A stretch of 64,000 nucleotides of DNA from Chara braunii (taxonomy: Eukaryota > Streptophyta > Charophyceae > Charales > Characeae): assembly GCA_003427395.1 (NCBI GenBank), contig BFEA01000264.1:1081296-1145295 (forward strand), written 5' to 3'. Of the stretch, positions 30,280-40,519 are shown piece after piece. How positions within the stretch are numbered: the first letter of the stretch is position 1; the number at the start of each line of letters is the position of its first letter. The notes below the pieces were generated by a model, which worked only from the letters and a program-made list of their open reading frames with translations, made no database searches and was not told where the DNA came from. The translations under genes were made by a program, and so were the position numbers.

Positions 30280-31455
30280 ATGGGCGGGGTGGGAACGAGA
30301 CGCCGGATAAACCCGGGGTGGGAATGTGGAGAATCGGGACCACATGGAGAAGGTGGAGGTGAGGAGAGAACCGGAGGAGGAGGAGGAGGAGGAGGAGGAG
30401 GAGGAGGAGGAGGGAGAAAACGAGGCGCAGAAGAACGTAATCTACAGGGGCGGGGTGGGAAGGGTATGCGGAAAATGTGGAGAATCGGGACCACATGGAG
30501 AAGGTGGAAGTGAAGAGAGAACCGGAGGAGGAGGAGGAGGAGGAGGAGGAGGAGGAGGAGGAGAGGAGGGAGAAAACGAGGCGCAGGAGAACGTAATCTA
30601 CAGGGGCGGGGTGGGAAGGGTATGCCGGAAATGAAGAGGATCGGGACGACGTGGAAAAGGTGGAGGTGGAGAGAGAAATGGTGGAGGAGGAGGAGAGGGG
30701 GGGAAGACGAGGCGCGGAAAAAGGTAATTATCAGGGGCGGGGTGGGAAGGAGATGCCAGATATGAAGGATCGGGACCACGTGGAGAAGATGGACATGGAG
30801 GAGGAGGGAAAACACGAGGCGCAGGAGAACGTAATCTACAAGGGCGGCGTGGGAAGGAGAAGGAGATGCCGGAAATGAAGGATCGGCACGACGTGGAAAA
30901 GGTGGAGCTGCGTGCCCAGCTCACTTGGCGCTCTATTCTTTCGCCTTTTACTACAGAAAATACCGTGGGCTGAGCACACTGAGCAGCTTACAACTTTCTT
31001 TTTTTTTTTTTTTTTTAACTTACAACATTTTTTTACGGCCCCTCGCTCCGNCGAAGGCAAAAAAAAAAAAAAAAAAAAAAAAAAACTCCGAGGAGGGGAA
31101 AAACGACGCGGAAGAAGGTAACCATCAGGGGCGGGGTGGGAATATGAAGGACCGGGACGACGTAGAAAAGGTTGAGGAGGAGGAGGAGGAGGAGGAGGAG
31201 GAAAAAACGAGGCGCAGAAGAATGTGGAGGATCGGGACCCCGTGGAGAAGTTAGAGATGGAAAGAGAAATGGGGAGGAGTAGGAAAAAACTACCGGTAGG
31301 CGCAGAAGAAGGTAATCAGCAGGGGCGGGGTGGGAAGGAGATGCCAGATATGAAGGTGGAGACGGAGAGAGAAGTGGAGGAGGAGGAGGAGAAGGAAAAA
31401 ACGAGGCGCAGAAGAAGGTAATCATAAGGGGCGGGATGGGAAGGAGATGCCAGAT
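30280..31455. repeat. G-rich degenerate tandem array with GGGGCGGGGTGGGAA core
   Basis: At least eight units of about 105-195 bp, with the core at about 30,284, 30,446, 30,603, 30,735, 30,838, 31,128, 31,321 and 31,429. A typical unit adds ATGAAGGATCGGGACCACGT, GGAGAAGGTGGA, a variable (GGA)n block and AACGAGGCGCAGAAG. 30,910-31,086 is an insertion with a T run, one ambiguous base at 31,051 and an A run. Long frames are low-complexity shadows. Confidence 0.85.
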
Positions 31456-32040
31456 ATGAAGGATCAGGGCGACCTTGAGAATCTTTCCCGTGTCGTCAAG
31501 GGTAGAGTCAACTAACCCCTCTAATGCATCTTTGTCTGCTCTTCTGTTCTCTAACCTGGCTTTTCTTTTTCTAATTTCAGTTTCTCATCCAGTAGCATCT
31601 TTGTGGAGGTGGAGTGTGAAGTGCAGCGCATCCCGACGATGTGGAGAAGGTGCGGCTGAAGAGAGAAAAGGAGGAGGGCCACGACGATCAGGGGATAAAG
31701 GGGATAAACGAGGCGCAGATGAAGGAGGTGCAAGAGCGGTAGTGTGGGAGGGAGATGTCGGGCGTGGAGAAGGTGTGGAGATGATGGGGAGAAGTGCAGT
31801 GGGGGGATCAGGATAATGACGATTAGCAATCGATCGAAGATGGAGGACGGGTACTGTTCCCAATCTAGCGTGAGGACCGAGAAATTCGCCAACTTGCAGA
31901 TTTTTTTTTATTATTATTTTTTTTTTTTGGTAAAGACATTCAATATCAGATTAGAACCGGCCATCAATGCCTGGTTCGTTATTAAAAACACAAAAAAAGA
32001 ACAAAAAACAACAATAAGGAAACAAAAAATAACAGCAGTT
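31456..32040. other. unassigned
   Basis: No supported gene. TTCTTTTTCTAATTTCAG at 31,562-31,580 looks like a splice acceptor, but the sequence after it returns to the G-rich array pattern (GAGGTGGAG, CGATGTGGAGAAGGTG). 31,901-31,929 is T-rich and 31,985-32,030 A-rich. Confidence 0.4.
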
Positions 32041-32148
32041 GTCCTTCGGGACATCCGTCCGTTAAAATTGGAACGATACAGAGAAAGAGAAGATTAGCAT
32101 GGCCCCTGCGCAAGGATGACACGCATAAATCGAGAAATGGCCCAAATT
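32041..32148 (+). pseudogene. U6 snRNA retrocopy, first of a dimer
   Basis: Contains GTCCTTCGGGACATCCG, AAAATTGGAACGATACAGAG, AGATTAGCATGGCCCCTGC, GCAAGGATGACACGC and AAATCGAGAAATGGCCC. Relative to U6 it has a 6-nt gain in the ACAGAGA region (GAGAAAGAGAAG) and an extra CCGT after the 5' stem-loop. It ends in AAATTAGAAAGAATTA followed by 15 or more A. Altered in the splice-site-recognition region, so not expected to function. Confidence 0.88.
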
Positions 32149-32175
32149 AGAAAGAATTAAAAAAAAAAAAAAAAA

Positions 32176-32275
32176 CTTCGGGACATCCGTTAAAATTGGA
32201 ACGATACAGAGAAAGAGAAGATTAGCAAGGCCCCTGCGCAAGGATGACACGCAAAATCGAGAAATGGCCCAAATT
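32176..32275 (+). pseudogene. U6 snRNA retrocopy, second of a dimer
   Basis: Starts CTTCGGGACATCCG directly after the A run of the first copy, shares its GAGAAAGAGAAG insertion, has AAGG for ATGG in the middle, and ends in another long A-rich tail (32,276-32,313). The shared insertion shows the two copies come from the same variant, not from two independent U6 genes. Confidence 0.88.
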
Positions 32276-32313
32276 AAAAAAAAAAATAAAAAAATAATAA
32301 TTATAAAAATAAA

Positions 32314-32772
32314 ACAGCAACTGCCGCTGGCCGGCCACCCCTTCTCCCACACCCGCAGCACCAGAGGCGCAAGGTCTTCCCTCCTCAGTCCCTACTCGTC
32401 CCTACTCGCGAGGAGAACTTCCCGCGTTCGGCAGCAGATTACCCAGATCCATGGGCACTATTGAAGCATACAAGCAAAGGGGAGCACAACCAGAGCGCAC
32501 GCCTAGATCAACGACGGCTTCTTCCTCTTTCCTGCTAATCTTTGAAAAAAAATAAAAAAGGGAAAAAAAAAAAAAAAGAGAATTTCAAATCTCTCCTCCT
32601 TTCCGTTTCCTTGTCGGCTTTTTATTCCCCTAAAATGTGTCCCTCTTTACCTCTATCCTATTTTCACCAGCAGGCAAACTGATCGCATATAGGGAAAAAA
32701 AAAAAAAAAAAAAAAAAAAGGAAACAAGGGTTGATTACAGTAGAACTCTCAAAACGCGGGTCGATTACGAGA
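32314..32772. other. unassigned
   Basis: No gene. A-rich tracts occur at 32,544-32,578 and 32,694-32,719. AGTAGAACTCTCAAAACGC at 32,740 resembles the ends of pogo/Tigger-type DNA transposons, but no transposase is present. Confidence 0.4.
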
Positions 32773-32885
32773 ACTACCGTCTTCCCCCGAACACAACGCA
32801 CCCTTATTTTGGCTGTATCTGGCCGGAAATATAGCCTGTATACATTCATTTTTAGGGTGCGTTATGTTCGGGGGAAGACGGTAGT
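32773..32885. repeat. inverted repeat with 32-nt arms
   Basis: The left arm 32,773-32,804 starts ACTACCGTCTTCCCCCGAAC and the right arm 32,854-32,885 ends GTTCGGGGGAAGACGGTAGT. Only one mismatch over 32 positions, with a 49-bp spacer. Possibly a short MITE or the remains of one. Confidence 0.85.
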
Positions 32886-33103
32886 CCATTTTCCCCGGTC
32901 CTCTTCACTCCGCATTTGGGCTTAAGGCTTTCTTCCCTCCCCTCGCTCTCTACTCGCCCGCCGACAGAGGAGAGTGGGAGGAAGAGGAAGTTCCCCGTCC
33001 GCCAATCCAAACCTTCAGTGTCTGCTCTCTCGCGCGCCCTGCATAAGTACTCAAGAGTACGATTCAATCATCCGTTTCCATTATCCTCCGTACGCTCTTC
33101 GTC

Positions 33104-34020
33104 TCCATCAACCTGATCTCCCACTTCGAAAAGAAGGGGATAAATGAGTCGAAGCGGACTCCAAGATGAAGGGAGAAGAAGAGGATGGAGGGGGAAGAGG
33201 AGGGAGGGGGAAGAGCAGGGGAGACCGTGGAAGTTTTCCCTCCATCAACCTGATTTCCCACCTAGAAAAGAAGGGGATAAATGAGTAGAAGCGGATTCCA
33301 AGATGAAGGGAGAAGAAGAGGAGGGAGGGGGAAGAGGAGGGGAGACGGTGGAAGTTCTCCCTCCGCCATTCCAAATCTTCACTCTGAGCTCTCGCGCCCT
33401 GCATCGTTACTCAGAACACCATTCCATCACCGATTACAATCCTTCTCCTCACACTACTCCCCTCCATCAACCTCATTTTCCCACCTGTAAGAAGAAGTCG
33501 ACAAACGAGTAGAAGCGGAAATGGAGGGAGCAGGAGGAGGAGGAGGAGGAGGAGGAGGAGGCTATAGAGGGAGACGACAACGAAATTCCAAATCTTCACT
33601 CTGAACTCTCGCGCCCTGCATCGTTACTCAGAGCACCATTCCATCACCGATTACAATCCTTCTCCTTACACTATTCCCCTCCATCAACCTCATTTTCCCG
33701 CCTGTAAGAAGAAGTCGACAAACGAGTAGAAGCGGAAATGGAGGGAGCAGGAGGAGGAGGAGGAGGCGGAGGCTATAGAGGGAGACGACAACGAAATTCC
33801 AAATCTTCACTCTGAACTCTCGCGCCCTGCATCGTTACTCAGAACACCATTCCATCACCGATTATAATCCTTCTCCTTAACACTATTCCCCTCCATCAAC
33901 CTCATTTTCCCACCTGTAAGAAGAAGTTGACAAACGAGTAGAAGCGGAAATGGAGGGAGCAGGAGCAGCAGCAGGAGGAGGAGGAGGAGGAGGAGGAGAA
34001 GGCTATAGAGGGAGACGACA
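33104..34020. repeat. ~137- to 230-bp tandem repeat block, five units
   Basis: The phrase GTAAGAAGAAGTCGACAAAC falls at 33,487, 33,704 and (one change) 33,916, giving periods of 217 and 212 bp. Earlier, more diverged units begin near 33,104 and 33,241. Units also contain CGCGCCCTGCATCGTTACTC, CACCATTCCATCACCGATTA and a (GGA)n block of variable length. Confidence 0.9.
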
Positions 34021-34138
34021 ACGAAACGAGGGAAGATGATCGTGGAGGAGGATGGGGGAGGATGGAGGGGAAGTGAAGGACAGCAGCGATGGAGAACAGC
34101 AGGCAGGAACGATACGACGCGATGAAGAGTAGAAGGCG

Positions 34139-34205
34139 AGGCGAGGGCGATGGCGATGGCGATGGCGAAGGCGAAGGCGAAGGCGAAGGGGAAGGCGGAG
34201 GAGGG
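34139..34205. repeat. GGCGAT/GGCGAA hexamer repeat
   Basis: Hexamers GGCGAT (three or more) then GGCGAA (four) run in a row. Low complexity. Confidence 0.95.
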
Positions 34206-34560
34206 GGACGAGGACGTACCTGCACGATGCCTACTCCTAGCCGCTCGCGCTAATTGGAACTCCACCGCTGGCTGACAGTGCGCTGGGCTCGTGTTCAACC
34301 CTGCACACGCGAAAAGGGGTATTGGGCGGCGCGAAGCTTTGTGCCTGCGCTTAACGCAAGTTCTCGCACTACCACTGGTACGGGACTGTGGCGCGCTCAA
34401 ACTGGCACCTGGTTCACACAAACCCCGCGCATTTTGCGGGCAAGGAAAAAAACAGAGGTTTGGGGGTTGGAAAACAGATGCCAGGTCCCACTAGCAGCGG
34501 CTTGGTGCCTGGCCTGCTGCCTACGGCGGGTAGTCGCTCAAGTCTGGCCTGTCCATCGGC
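34206..34560. other. unassigned
   Basis: Short overlapping frames on the plus strand have no recognisable domain. Nothing else seen. Confidence 0.4.
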
Positions 34561-34800
34561 GGGGCATAATGCTCACACGAACACTTGTCTAAATGAATAT
34601 GACTGCATTTACGGTCGCATCCCAGTCGAATCTGACTGCAATTGCGGCCACAGCTTAGAGCAAAAGGTCCTAGTGGGAGGGCACGCTCACACTAGGCCTT
34701 TTTTACGCATTTTTGGACGGAATTGCGGCCAGATACATTAAGGTATGGCCGTGAATGCGGTCATATGCCTTTGAGATACTGCTGGTGTGAGTACGCCCTT
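34561..34800. mobile_element. two abutting TIR cassettes
   Basis: The first cassette, 34,561 to about 34,682, starts GGGCATAATGCTCACACGA and ends with the complement of TGCCCTCCCACTAGGAC. The second, 34,679-34,800, starts GGGCACGCTCACACTAG and ends with the complement of AAGGGCGTACTCACACCAG. Both contain AATTGCGGCCA and TACGGTC- or ATGCGGTC-like internal motifs. Ends match the element at 20,183-20,454. Non-coding and non-autonomous. Confidence 0.6.
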
Positions 34801-34806
34801 AGTATG

Positions 34807-34865
34807 CCCATTCAAATCGGGGCGAGACAGAGGAGCTTAGCATGGCCTCTGCGCAAACATGAAAC
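34807..34865 (+). pseudogene. degenerate U6-like sequence A
   Basis: CCATTCAAATCGGGGCGAGA, ACAGAGGAGCTTAGCATGG and CCTCTGCGCAAACATGAAAC follow U6 order (AAATTGGAACGATACAGAGA, AGATTAGCATGGCCCCTGCG and so on) with many substitutions. The 5' stem-loop and the 3' end are missing. Confidence 0.6.
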
Positions 34866-34867
34866 AG

Positions 34868-34950
34868 CCCTTCGGGACATCGATGAGAATTGGGACATGT
34901 ACAGAGCGGATTGCATGTCGCCTGCGCAGGGGTGCCGCTGCCGCGCAATG
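34868..34950 (+). pseudogene. degenerate U6-like sequence B
   Basis: CCTTCGGGACATCGATGAG, AATTGGGACATGTACAGAG, GGATTGCATGTCGCCTGCGC and GCCGCTGCCGCGCAATGG again follow U6 order, including the 5' stem-loop. It follows copy A directly, so this is a second, older U6 dimer. Confidence 0.6.
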
Positions 34951-34963
34951 GCGCGCATTAGTC

Positions 34964-35094
34964 AGGGCATACTCACACGAAGACTTTTCTACGAAGCTCG
35001 GGACGCTATTACGGTCAGATTTATCCCCCTCTGCACGTAATTGCGGTCAGATTCATTTACGAAAGTACTGCCGGTAGTGGCATGAGTACCCCCT
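34964..35094. mobile_element. TIR cassette, third of the cluster
   Basis: Starts AGGGCATACTCACACGA and ends with the complement of AGGGGGTACTCATGCCACTA. The interior has TATTACGGTCAGATT and AATTGCGGTCAGATTCATT, matching the cassettes to the left. No coding content. Confidence 0.6.
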
Positions 35095-35728
35095 CAGAGA
35101 GTGCTCCAAAAAGAAAAAGAAAGAAAGGAAAAAAAACAGAAAAAAACAAAAAGAGGAAAGGAAAGGAATGAGGCCAAGTCCCACTAGCAACCCCGGAATA
35201 TGGACGTGGATGCGCAGAAAATCGCGTCGGGTTTCCGCAACCGCCATCTCCACAATCACGTCCAGATTCGGGATTTGAGGAAATACAATGCTACTAGTGC
35301 GCACAAATCTGGACAATAAATGCGTAAGCAAAACATTCCGGACAATAGTGAGACATTGCCATTTATTTGTCTTTTGTGCACGTGGAGAGTAGTGCAGCGA
35401 GGCCCTATTTTCGTGTTTTTCCTTGTTTTTTTTCAGTTCCCATCCCGTGGCTGTGAACGGGTCGCATTTCAAAACTGGCGCCGCATTCTTCGTAGGGAAC
35501 AGTGACCTACCCAGTACCCAGGCTGTAACCACGACTACAAGGGTGCCTCCACGTGGAAGTCGAAGTTTGTTTCTTTAGGGTTCGTGTCCACAATTTTGTC
35601 TTTTGCTTTTCGTTTTGCTGTTTTCTTTGCTTGAAGCCCTCTTGAGGCATCATCGTCCAACTAATCTGCCCAAGACAGTTTAGATGTATGTCGTTTCGCT
35701 CATCCACCCGAAACTCCTACACTACAAA
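35095..35728. other. unassigned
   Basis: An A-rich tract lies at 35,108-35,170. CCACTAGCAACCCCGGAATA at 35,180 and TGCTACTAGTGCG at 35,288 may mark another decayed TIR pair. No gene. Confidence 0.4.
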
Positions 35729-35888
35729 ACTCGGAAGGTACACCATTGAACTGTTGAAATACAGACCCGTGTTCGAACCCAGATGATGGAACTTGATGAG
35801 TAAAACCAAATATTCTGAATTGCCTGGGGCCGGTCAGCTCAATGATGATATCTCAAGACCGTCACCCTTTTTTTTTTTTTTTTTTTTT
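35729..35888 (+). mobile_element. tRNA-Phe-like SINE, 5'-altered copy
   Basis: Shares CATTGAACTGTTGAAATACA, GTGTTCGAACCC (B box), GATGATGGAACTTGATGAG, GGGGCCGGTCAGCTCAATGA and CCGTCACCC with the copy at 22,549, and the first part also with 7,738. The A-box half is damaged. The 3' end is a 22-nt T run instead of A. CTACAAAACT at 35,722 and CTACAAGAACT at 35,898 may be a decayed target duplication. It sits about 50 bp from the 3' end of the large LINE. Confidence 0.78.
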
Positions 35889-36304
35889 AAAAAGAAGCTA
35901 CAAGAACTGCTTTTGGGGTGACCAGCCCGGAAATCTCGGAATTTTTTTTATTTATTTATTTTTTTTTGGGGAAAAGGCGGAGAATCCATTATCAAAGTAC
36001 AAAGACTTTGAGGCCCGGAATCCTCAACAAACAACCCGGTGTGAACAGGACACTAGGCACTTGCCCAGCTTCGGTTTACCATTCAGTAGGCAGCTTAGTC
36101 TATGGTAGCTGTACTGGCCTGATTTCCAATCGAGCCCTCTGCTCTTCCTGTACCTCAGAAGGGGCAAGCAAAAAGAAAAACCCCACGACAATACATCTCA
36201 ACCTACAGTTAACTCTAACAACTCCAGTGGGAAGGTCTAAATGCGACCTGAATTTCCTGCAGCTCATAACTGACACTCCAACCAATAAAAATACCGAAGT
36301 CCAG

Positions 36305-36413
36305 TAGGGAAGAAGGGGACGGAGGGAAGGGGGAGCGGGGGAAGAAGAGAAATGACAAGAGGGAAAGAGGGGGGGCGAGGGGGGGGACGGGGGGGAGGAG
36401 GGGGGAAGAATCA
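36305..36413. repeat. purine/G-rich tract in the LINE 3' region
   Basis: Runs of three to nine G separated by A or C on the plus strand (sense strand of the LINE is C-rich). It lies between the ORF2 end (36,471) and the tail. Confidence 0.85.
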
Positions 36414-36470
36414 TTCTGCCACCTAACTCTGCCTGCCTACTGCGGCTGATACCCAGTGTCCAGGTAAGAT

Positions 36471-39400
36471 CTAACTATGCTGCTTCAACCAAGAGCAAAA
36501 TTCCAATTTGCCATCTGAATCCACTGTCACTAACCAATTGGAGGTCTTGCCCTGTCCCCATGTCCTAAGAAACCATCTGAAGCCTTTCCCAGTTGTCAAA
36601 TTACCACTGTTCCTCAAGTTCCAGTCTGCCTTTATATAATGCCTGAGTCTTGCGCAGATACTTGACTTAATCTCAATATCTGATGTACCTTTCTTCTGAA
36701 ACACAGCCTTGTTCCTTATATCCCAAATGACTGAGCAAATCATTGCTCTACAAGCTTGAACCACATAGCCACAACCTTCTGTTGGCTGTACATTCTCCGG
36801 TAAGATCCCTGTTAGCACCCAGGACCGATCCCGTTCCCAGTCCCGTTATGAGAACTCCTTCCAATGGGCACTCCACCACTCCCATATCCTTTTGGATGCA
36901 GGGCAGTCCCACCACAAATGAGCAGTGGACTCGAATGGCCAGACACAACACTTACAAGTTAGCTGAACCTCCACTCCCTTTCCAGACAACCACACAGCTG
37001 ATGGCGTAACCTGTTATGACAGGAGCCACAATATTGCAGAATGCCTCTGCGATGGGAGAATCTTCAGCTGTGCCCACAAAACTTTCAATGTCGTCAAAAA
37101 CTTTTCTCCTGAGCCCGCAATTACATTCTCCCATCTTTCAGCAGCTACCACTATTGGACGTCTCCTAGGTGGCAGAATCTCTGTAGTAGATTTCATCTGA
37201 TCCAGTAGGAGCGTGGATCCCTGTTGCCCCAATCCTCTCCATCCCCAAGCTGCTGGGTCCAAATTACGTTCTAAGATAGGTTGAATCCAAACATCTCCAA
37301 AAGAACCTAGCATCTTATTCGCTTTGAATCGGTTTCCATCTGTATCAACCACCGACGGGTTGTCAAAGAGGGGTTGATTCAGTACTTCCTCTTTAGTCAC
37401 AAGACTAAGCCAGGTGTCTGGTTTTACTTTCCTCCAGGCCTTGATAATGTCAGGCCACAGCTTAGAGTGAATCTTCCTTGTAAGAAAGGAGTCCAATTGC
37501 AAACATAGCCACACATCTTTTTCCCGATCTAACTCCCATTCTTTCGCGATGATGTATTCCCCCAGCAGAATCCAGTGCTCCGCCCCCTCACTATTTGCAG
37601 CTTTAAGAATCCAGCCGGCAAGAGATAGGTAGTTGTGCCTGACAGGATCCTTAATACCAAGGCCTCCCTCTTCCTGTGGTTGGGCAACCAATTCCCAAGC
37701 CACTTTTGAGATGAAGCCTTCGTCGGCTTCAGCTTTGGGCTTCCATAGGAGTTTTGTAGAGAGTCGCTTTGTCTGTGCAAGGAGAGAAGGACTCAACAAA
37801 CGGATTGTCCCTATAAAATTAAGTAGTGACATCAGCGAGGAGTTAATCACCATGGCCCGACCAAACAGCGAAAGGTGAGGGGTAGAAGCCCAGGACTTCC
37901 TCTTTGTCACTAATCTGTTTTGTAGGATTGCTTCCTGTTTCTCTTGACATGTTTCCATGGCTACCAAAACCCCAAGGAAGCGTTCCGCTTCTCCTTTTCC
38001 AACCCGTTTCATTCCCCAGTCCGCTGCCAGTGACATCGAGTGCGGTAAGAAGTAAACTGACTTATGCCAGTTGACCGCAGCTTCAGAAAACAGCGAATAT
38101 TCGTCGAGTAACTGTTTGAAAGCTTCTAACGCTTCTGGATCAATTGCTGCAAACCGCGAACAAATCAACGACCAAAGCCTTTACTTTGCACTCACCATTC
38201 CTTAGAGCTAACCCCACGATCTTCGGGTGGCGTCTGATGTTTGAGGTAATTACCCCCAGCTGTAGCACGAAGAGAAGGGGTGTCAGGGGGCATCCTTGTC
38301 TCAGTGATCTTGAGAGATGAAATGTGTATGACAGAAAACCATTTACCATCACTGTCGCAGTTGCTTGGGTATACATAACCACAACCCGTCTACAGAAGTT
38401 TTCACCAAAGCCCATGTGGCGTAGAGTTGTCAGCACAACCCCCCAGTTGACCCTATCGTAGGCTTTCTCAAGGTCTAACAGAACAACTGAGAGTGGCCTA
38501 CACTCGGCTTCTGCGACCTCTAACACCTCTATAGGCGTGACGATGTTATCAAAAATCGAGCGTCCTTGTACGAAGGCAGCCTGGTCCAGTCCTACTAACC
38601 TGGGCAAGTATCTGGCTAGTCTTTTAGCGAGGGTCTTGACTAATATCTTGTACGATACGTTCAGTCTTGAGATGGGTCTCAAATTCCTGATCTTGTCTCT
38701 CTCTCCTTTCTTATACAGCAACGCGATGACTCTATGGCACAGACTTGGCAGCACGGACTCTCCACTAAGTGCATTATTGTATATTTCCAACAATTCATCC
38801 CTCAAGCCCGCCCCAAAAGACTCGTAAAACTCAACAATTATGTCGTCCGACCCTGGTGCCTTTCCTCTGGCCATGGCCTTTATTGCATTTCTGTGATCGG
38901 TCTGTCGAGATCCAAACGTCCCTCAGGCGGCAGTCTAGCCTCCACCAGATCCCATAAGTCAGTTAGGTGTGCTTGGCCCTCGTTCACTTCTGTGTGGCAG
39001 CGTCGAGATGTCAGAATATCCTGAAAGTACAGTTCGACATATCTACACATTTCTGTCGATGTGCTGGCCAGCAGGGCCTGGTTATTGAAGGGTGTTGTAG
39101 GATTTCCATTTCCTTTTGTTGAAAACGTGGAAGAAGACGTTGAAAAGTGGATTTACTCATTCTATCTCATGTTTCAATCTCTTTAATCATCAATATCTCT
39201 TTCCATCTCTCAGACGTTTCCACCTAAAAATCATCCCAACGGTGCCCTCTTTGACCCCTCTCCTTATTCCACGAAAACACCTCCACCAATCTCGGGGGAA
39301 ACTGAGCTATCATTTCTTCTGCCTCGACTACTGCCTTATGTAAGGCCGACTTCGTTTTGTCGTCCTGCAGCGCCAATATTTTCGAGAACACCCTGAGCAT

Positions 39401-40453
39401 GTCCAAAGTAAAGTATATAAAAGCATCCCACCATTCATTCTCATAGATAAACTGGTGTTTCTTCCCCAGCCAAGCCTCTATTTGGTCTGTCATCCATTGT
39501 CCGAGTCTCGAATCCCTGATTACCGCATCATTCAGCCTAAAAATACCTCTTCCTCTCTCTGAACCCTCCCCCCACACAAACTGCAAAACTATCGGATTGT
39601 GGACCGAAAAGGGGCCTGGCTGTGTTGAGGCATTCACTGTGTTTTCCAAGATTGATCGTCCCACTAGGAAGTAGTCTAAGCGACGGGGGGGAATCCGACA
39701 ACCCGTCTCAAGTTGAGATGAGTACTATGTATAGCCTGGGCTGGTTGGGTTTGTATGTCTATAGGGGTCAGAAAGATCTAATTCCGAAATAATCTCCAAC
39801 ACCGCATCAATATCTTTACTGACTTTCCCAGAACTGTACAACGGATTCGCATCATCCACAGCCACATTCCAGTCTCCTGTTATTATTATATTGTCCACAT
39901 TCGGAAGGTAATCTAGCAGGCCCTCTAGGAGTTCCACTCTTTCCTTCCTATCTGTCGGTACGTAAATCGTGACCACTGCCCATTCCTTGCCTGCTGTCCT
40001 GAACTTAATCCAAGCCCATCTACCTGTCTAATCCAGGTCATAGTCCTCTATTGTTACGTCTAGGTCACAGTGCACCAAGATAGCAACACCCCCCCGTGAG
40101 TCTATAGCTGGAGCCCAGATCTGGGGACCACTCCACCACGCCCCCAAGCCTGCGGATTTAGCCTCATCCAACTTTGTTTCTTGCAAGCAGGTAATCTGTA
40201 CTTTATTTGAGTGGATCCAAGATTTCAACCTACTTCTTTTCCTGCGCTTGCCCGTGTCTCCTAACCCCCTTACGTTCCACAATGCGATCTTCCGACCATT
40301 TGCCTTGATTTGGAGGGTCGGGATCGATGGGCAAGAGGGTGACGAGCCGTTTGTGGCCGACATACCCGTATCCCATCTCTGCGTCAAACAACTTTGAAAG
40401 GCCGAGGAAGAAAGAGACCTCAATTTTGGCAGTTTAGTACAGATTTTCCCCAA
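36471..40453 (-). pseudogene. LINE ORF2: endonuclease, reverse transcriptase, zinc domain
   Basis: The EN domain has ALWNVRGLG (about 40,290), CLQETKL and GDWNV (about 39,880), but the usual catalytic SDH near its end reads SVH at 39,599-39,607. The RT frame 38,874-38,140 carries KAPGSDDI, AFVQGRSIFDNI, LDLEKAYDRVNW and SLRQGCPLTPLLF. The F/YADD box has become VVDL at 38,161-38,178, with one codon lost, and a frameshift follows at about 38,150. The thumb runs 38,168-37,014. The zinc domain has CKCC, then ESTAHLWWDC. In-frame stops are at 40,028, 39,725, 37,014 and 36,846, with frameshifts between 39,223 and 38,874. Dead by several independent lesions. Confidence 0.92.
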
Positions 40454-40519
40454 GACGGATGCCTCGACAACCCCAAGGATCTTTATTTTGGATAGTTCAG
40501 GGTGGTCCTCTTTAGCGAG

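Noticed and set aside
30233-31425. Frames of 102-192 codons across the G-rich array
   Set aside because: Low-complexity Glu/Gly or Pro/Leu frames produced by (GGA)n and the tandem unit.
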